Source of the DNA: Bacteroidales bacterium
Lineage (GTDB): Bacteria; Bacteroidota; Bacteroidia; Bacteroidales; B18-G4
Assembly (NCBI GenBank): GCA_023132505.1
Contig: JAGLYE010000045.1
Coordinates: forward strand, 1 to 9,228
Length of the DNA stretch: 9,228 bases
Direction: 5' to 3'
Shown here: piece by piece, positions 5,521 through 9,228 of the stretch
How positions within the stretch are numbered: position 1 is the stretch's first letter
How the letters are laid out: each line of letters opens with the position of its first letter
Notes under the pieces: generated by a model
Told to the model about the DNA's origin: nothing
Databases searched by the model: none
What the model saw: the letters and a program-made list of their open reading frames with translations, nothing else
Program-made: the position numbers and the translations under genes

Positions 5521-8500
5521 ATGAAAAGATTTATTACACCCTTGCTTTTTTTACTGTTAACTTGTAGTTCATTTGCCGATGACCGGCCATTGTGGATGCG
5601 TTATCCGGCCATCTCGCCTGATGGGAATACCATTGCATTCTCATACCAGGGAGATTTATATACTGTCCCTGCAACAGGGGGAGAAGCCCGGCTTCTCACA
5701 TTACATGAAGCATATGATTTTTCGCCGGTTTGGTCACCCGATGGCAAGAGTATTGCTTTTGCCTCAGCCAGGTATGGCGGTTTTGATATCTTCGTGATCC
5801 CTGCAACAGGAGGAAAGGCTAAAAGGCTAACTACCAACTCTGGCGGAGATATTCCGTGGTCTTATACACCGGACGGGAAATATATTCTCTTCTATGCCCG
5901 AATTCAGGATGATCCTCTGAATGCACAATTTCCAACCGGTGCATTTCCTGAGCTCTACAAAGTGAGTATTGACGGGGGAAGGCCTGAACGGGTGCTGACA
6001 ACCCCGGCATTGGGAGCAACATACAGCGATGACGGGAAATATATCCTCTATTATGATATCAAGGGATTTGAAAATGGCTGGAGGAAACATCATATTTCTT
6101 CAGTAACCCGTGATATATGGCTTTATGACACCGAAACAGGCAAACATAAGAAACTAACAAGCTTTGAAGGTGAAGACAGGAATCCGGTATATAGTCCCGA
6201 TGGCAATACGGTATTCTATCTTAGTGAAAGACAGGGCTCTTTCAATGTTTGGACTATGCCACTAAGCGGAGATAGCGAGGCAATACAGCTCAGTTCATTC
6301 GAAAACCACCCGCTAAGGTTCCTGAGTATTTCCGATAATGGGGACTTATGCTTTGGATACAACGGAGAATTGTACACCGGAGATGAAGATGGAAATTTCC
6401 AACGTGTTGAGGTTATAATCACGGGAGATGAACGCAATAATCCTGTCACCTTTATGAAGGAAAATAAGGGAGCAACAGAAATTGCTGTTTCTGCTGATGG
6501 AAAAGAAATAGCATTGATCATCAGGGGTGAAATATTTGTTACTGCAACGGATTTTAACACCACCAGGCGCATCACCAACACTCCTCAGCAGGAACGCTCA
6601 GTCAGTTTCAGCCCTGACGGCCGCTCATTGCTTTATGCTTCGGAGCGCGACAGCAGCTGGAATATTTATCAAACCAAAATTGTAAACGATGATGAGCCAT
6701 ATTTCTCCAATGCAACTTTATTGAAGGAGTCAATTGTTATTGCTACTGAGAAGGAAGAGTTCCAGCCCCGCTATTCCCCCAACGGGAAAGAAGTAGCATT
6801 CCTCGAAGAAAGGGAAACCCTTAAAGTGCTTAACCTGGATACTAAAAATACAATCACCATCCTGCCTAAACAATACAATTATTCTTACTCAGACGGGGAC
6901 CAGCATTATGACTGGTCACCTGACGGGAAATGGTTTCTGGTGACATATTCTGAGAATTCAGCCATGCACAACGATGTGGCCCTTGTTGATGCCGGGGGAA
7001 AGCAGGAGATCGTAAATTTAACCAATAGTGGATATTCTGATGGTGGCTCTTTATGGATGATGGATGGAAAGATGATGATTTGGTGGTCGGACAGGGCCGG
7101 ATTCCGCAGTCATGGAAGTTGGGGGGCGGAAGGAGATGTTTATGGTATGTTTTTTAGCCAGGAAGCTTTTGATAAATTCAGGCTTAGTAAAGAAGAGAGG
7201 GAGTTACTCGAGAAGAAAGAAAAAGAAGACAAGGAATCAGAAGGAGAAGAAAAAAAAGACGAAAAGAAAAAAGGAAAAGACAAGGATAAGGACGAAAAGG
7301 ACATTGAGCCTATAGAGATTGACCTCAATAATATTGAAGATCGAAAGCTTCGGTTGACCATACATTCTTCTTTTATATCAGATGCCGTGATAACCCCCGA
7401 CGGCAAAAAAATGTATTATACAAGCAGGGGAGAGAATGGTTATGACCTCTGGGTGCAGGATTTCGTAGAGAAAGAAACAAAGCTTCTTGTTCCCTTAAAG
7501 AGCAAACGGGGTATTGATCTTTTTATGGACAAAAAGGGGGAAACACTGATTGTTTTCACCAGTGATGCCATTATGAAGATCGGGGTGAGCGACAAAAAGC
7601 AAACTCCTGTTACATACATGGCTGAGTTCTATTTAAACAAGCCTGTTGAGCGCGAATATATGTTTGAACATGTTTGGCGTCAGGTACAGAAAAAGTTTTA
7701 TGACCCGGATCTTCATGGGGTGGATTGGGATTTCTACAAATCAGAATACATCCGATTTTTACCCTATATCAACAACAACTATGATTTTGCCAATATGCTC
7801 AGTGAAATGCTGGGAGAACTGAATGCCTCACATACCGGATCCGGATACTATTTTAAAGACCCGCATGCAGATGCTACGGCCTGCCTCGGATTATTTTATG
7901 ATTTCAATGCCGGGGGTGATGGCCTCATTGTTGCAGAAATACTGAAGAAGGGGCCTTTTGATAATGCCAAAAACAAGTTAAAAGCAGGAATGGTGATAGA
8001 AAAGATCGATGGCGTTGAGATCAAAGAGGGAGAGGATTATTTCCCACTGCTAAATCATAAGGTGGGGAAGCCGGTTCTGGTAAGCATATACGATCCCGCC
8101 AGCAGTGAGCGCTGGGATGAAACCATAAAACCCATCAGCCGCGGACAGGAATATGAACTATTTTACAAGCGATGGATAGAAAACCGTCGCAAGGAAACTG
8201 ACAGTCTTTCAGAGGGCCGGATAGGCTATGTTCATGTGCGGGGAATGAACAGCAGCAGCTTTCGGAAGGTGTATTCCGAAGTACTTGGCCGTAACTATCA
8301 AAAAGAAGCCATCATTGTTGATACCCGTTTCAATGGGGGTGGATGGCTGCATGATGACCTGGCTACCTTTCTGAATGGGGAAAAATATGCCAGTTTCTGG
8401 CCCCGTGGACACGAAAACTATGGTGGGGAACCCCTGAACAAATGGTATAAACCCTCTGTTGTCCTTATTGGTGAAGGGAATTATTCGGATGCACATGGAT

Positions 8501-8784
8501 TTCCATTTGCATACCGGGCCATGGGTGTTGGAAAAACTATCGGGATGCCTATTCCCGGAACCATGACCGCCGTATGGTGGGAAGGCCTGCAGGATAACAG
8601 CCTTCATTTTGGTATCCCACAAATAGGTATGAAGGATATGGATGGCGATTACCTTGAAAACAAGCAGTTTGAACCAGATGTTAAGGTCGTTCAGGATTAC
8701 GATGTTGTTATTACCGGAAGGGATCAGCAACTTGAAAAAGCCGTGGAGGTCTTGCTCATTGAGTTGGATGGAATTCACGAATAG
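5521..8784 (+). CDS. Exported tricorn-type serine protease (S41 family) with beta-propellers and PDZ domain
   Basis: This 1087-residue protein has the whole tricorn layout. An N-terminal signal (K2 R3, hydrophobic to 13) is probably cleaved after A19 (SFA/DD); C15 leaves lipidation possible. From about 20 to 720 come propeller blades marked by repeated SPDG-type turns (SPDGNTIAF, SPDGKSIAFAS, TPDGKYILFYA, SPDGRSLLYAS and others), as in TolB/PD40. A PDZ domain covers about 785-860 and the S41 catalytic core runs to the end. By motif and spacing the active site is S770/H771 (LNASHTG), nucleophile S989 with D990 (NYSDAHGFPF) and E1046 (LENKQFEPD). The distances (H to S 218, S to E 57) match Thermoplasma tricorn (S745, H746, S965, E1023) within one residue. 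The archaeal enzyme degrades peptides behind the proteasome; here the signal peptide puts it in the periplasm or outside, where peptide breakdown is likely. A 31-residue insert (564-594) is 28/31 charged Lys/Glu/Asp. The gene appears intact. Confidence 0.93.
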   Translation: MKRFITPLLFLLLTCSSFADDRPLWMRYPAISPDGNTIAFSYQGDLYTVPATGGEARLLTLHEAYDFSPVWSPDGKSIAFASARYGGFDIFVIPATGGKAKRLTTNSGGDIPWSYTPDGKYILFYARIQDDPLNAQFPTGAFPELYKVSIDGGRPERVLTTPALGATYSDDGKYILYYDIKGFENGWRKHHISSVTRDIWLYDTETGKHKKLTSFEGEDRNPVYSPDGNTVFYLSERQGSFNVWTMPLSGDSEAIQLSSFENHPLRFLSISDNGDLCFGYNGELYTGDEDGNFQRVEVIITGDERNNPVTFMKENKGATEIAVSADGKEIALIIRGEIFVTATDFNTTRRITNTPQQERSVSFSPDGRSLLYASERDSSWNIYQTKIVNDDEPYFSNATLLKESIVIATEKEEFQPRYSPNGKEVAFLEERETLKVLNLDTKNTITILPKQYNYSYSDGDQHYDWSPDGKWFLVTYSENSAMHNDVALVDAGGKQEIVNLTNSGYSDGGSLWMMDGKMMIWWSDRAGFRSHGSWGAEGDVYGMFFSQEAFDKFRLSKEERELLEKKEKEDKESEGEEKKDEKKKGKDKDKDEKDIEPIEIDLNNIEDRKLRLTIHSSFISDAVITPDGKKMYYTSRGENGYDLWVQDFVEKETKLLVPLKSKRGIDLFMDKKGETLIVFTSDAIMKIGVSDKKQTPVTYMAEFYLNKPVEREYMFEHVWRQVQKKFYDPDLHGVDWDFYKSEYIRFLPYINNNYDFANMLSEMLGELNASHTGSGYYFKDPHADATACLGLFYDFNAGGDGLIVAEILKKGPFDNAKNKLKAGMVIEKIDGVEIKEGEDYFPLLNHKVGKPVLVSIYDPASSERWDETIKPISRGQEYELFYKRWIENRRKETDSLSEGRIGYVHVRGMNSSSFRKVYSEVLGRNYQKEAIIVDTRFNGGGWLHDDLATFLNGEKYASFWPRGHENYGGEPLNKWYKPSVVLIGEGNYSDAHGFPFAYRAMGVGKTIGMPIPGTMTAVWWEGLQDNSLHFGIPQIGMKDMDGDYLENKQFEPDVKVVQDYDVVITGRDQQLEKAVEVLLIELDGIHE

Positions 8785-8821
8785 CTAAACTATTCCATCT
8801 GATGCATCTGCGAGAATTTGT

Positions 8822-8829
8822 TAATTTTG
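8822..8829 (+). promoter_or_regulatory. Bacteroidota -7 promoter box before the alkaline phosphatase gene
   Basis: TAATTTTG is an exact TAnnTTTG match, 28 bases before ATG 8858, so the phosphatase need not be co-transcribed with the protease. No good -33 element is visible. Upstream, a 6-bp hairpin (GAATAG/CTATTC, 8779-8795) overlaps the protease stop codon but has no T-run. Confidence 0.45.
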
Positions 8830-8857
8830 ATGTATACAAATTAAAAAATACTTAAAG

Positions 8858-9228
8858 ATGAAATATTTCAGATTATCTGCATTCGTAATATTAAGCGTTT
8901 CTTTCTTTTTCTTTATTTCTTGCAAGCCACAGGCTGAAGACCAGAAAGCAAAATATGTATTTCTTTTCATAGGGGATGGTATGGGTGTTTCACAGGTAAT
9001 TGCTGCCGAAGCGTTCCAAACCGCTATGTCGGGAGGGGAGTATATCCCTCTTGGATTCCGGCAATTTCCGGCAGCAGGCCTGAGCACAACCTTTGCTGAA
9101 AATCAGTTTATTACCGGATCGGCAGCAGCAGGCACAGCCCTGGCCACAGGAAACAAAACAGCTATTGGAAGGATATCCATGGATACATCAGGAACTGTTC
9201 CTTTTGAAACCATTGCCGAAAAAGCCAA
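8858..9228 (+). CDS. Alkaline phosphatase, PhoA family, lipoprotein (5' part, runs off the window)
   Basis: The first 123 residues of a PhoA-superfamily metal-dependent phosphomonoesterase are visible. A lipoprotein signal peptide (K2, R5, hydrophobic 8-20) ends in lipobox FISC with C22 as the likely lipidated residue, so the enzyme should sit on an outer or inner membrane face. The metal-binding D40 lies in KYVFLFIGDGMGVSQ (32-46). The phosphorylated serine is S88 in ITGSAAAGTALATGNKT (85-101), followed by IGRISMDTSG (103-112), the third metal-site region. The reaction is release of phosphate from monoesters outside the cytoplasm. In E. coli PhoA the residue before the serine is Asp; here it is Gly87. 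The start is ATG 8858, supported by the signal peptide and the -7 box upstream. The gene is cut by the window edge, not by mutation. About two thirds or more of the protein is unseen, including the remaining metal ligands. Confidence 0.9.
   Translation, partial: MKYFRLSAFVILSVSFFFFISCKPQAEDQKAKYVFLFIGDGMGVSQVIAAEAFQTAMSGGEYIPLGFRQFPAAGLSTTFAENQFITGSAAAGTALATGNKTAIGRISMDTSGTVPFETIAEKA

Noticed and set aside
7112..7315. Lys/Arg-rich 67-residue + strand frame in the protease gene
   Set aside because: It is the charged insert read in another frame; the A/G-rich DNA gives basic residues in any frame.
8209..8778. 189-residue open frame on the - strand inside the protease gene
   Set aside because: Antisense to well-supported catalytic-domain codons (S989, E1046), no family motifs, no promoter box, biased composition typical of a shadow frame.

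Overview
The window looks like chromosome from a member of the Bacteroidota, probably near Bacteroidales/Marinilabiliales. Four lines of evidence support this. Base composition is moderately AT-rich. Starts lack Shine-Dalgarno sequences. Perfect TAnnTTTG boxes (the Bacteroidota sigma-ABfr -7 element) lie just upstream of four genes. The gene families are typical: an ECF sigma factor coupled to a TonB-tailed anti-sigma-like protein, a tricorn-type protease, and a U32 protein with a 'SPKDL' box. I found no rRNA, tRNA, CRISPR array, insertion sequence or phage gene.

Left part, + strand (113-2960). An ECF sigma factor (113-718) overlaps by four bases (ATGA) a membrane protein (715-1899) that joins a cytoplasmic HxxxCxxC anti-sigma-like finger, one membrane helix, a long acidic periplasmic linker and a TonB C-terminal domain. 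The pair looks like a transenvelope signalling module. An NAD-dependent epimerase/reductase (1941-2960) follows after 41 bp behind its own -7 box.

Middle part, - strand (3063-5422). A PHP-family histidinol-phosphatase-like gene converges on the epimerase. It has no ATG or GTG start in a plausible place and probably begins at TTG 3908. Upstream of it lie a strong leftward intrinsic terminator (3967-3998) and an AT-palindrome-rich gap, then a U32 'peptidase' (4166-5422) of the kind involved in RNA modification.

Right part, + strand (5521-9228). A 98-bp divergent promoter region separates the U32 gene from a complete 1087-residue exported tricorn-type protease (5521-8784). Its catalytic Ser/His/Ser/Glu can be placed by spacing. 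Next comes the 5' end of a lipoprotein alkaline phosphatase (8858 to the window edge).

Most of this is ordinary housekeeping or envelope biology, and I do not see a clear undescribed system. The items most worth a second look are the sigma/TonB-anti-sigma fusion, the terminator and odd start of the PHP gene together with the possible small RNA in that gap, and a protein-like 29-codon frame hidden at 2977-3066.
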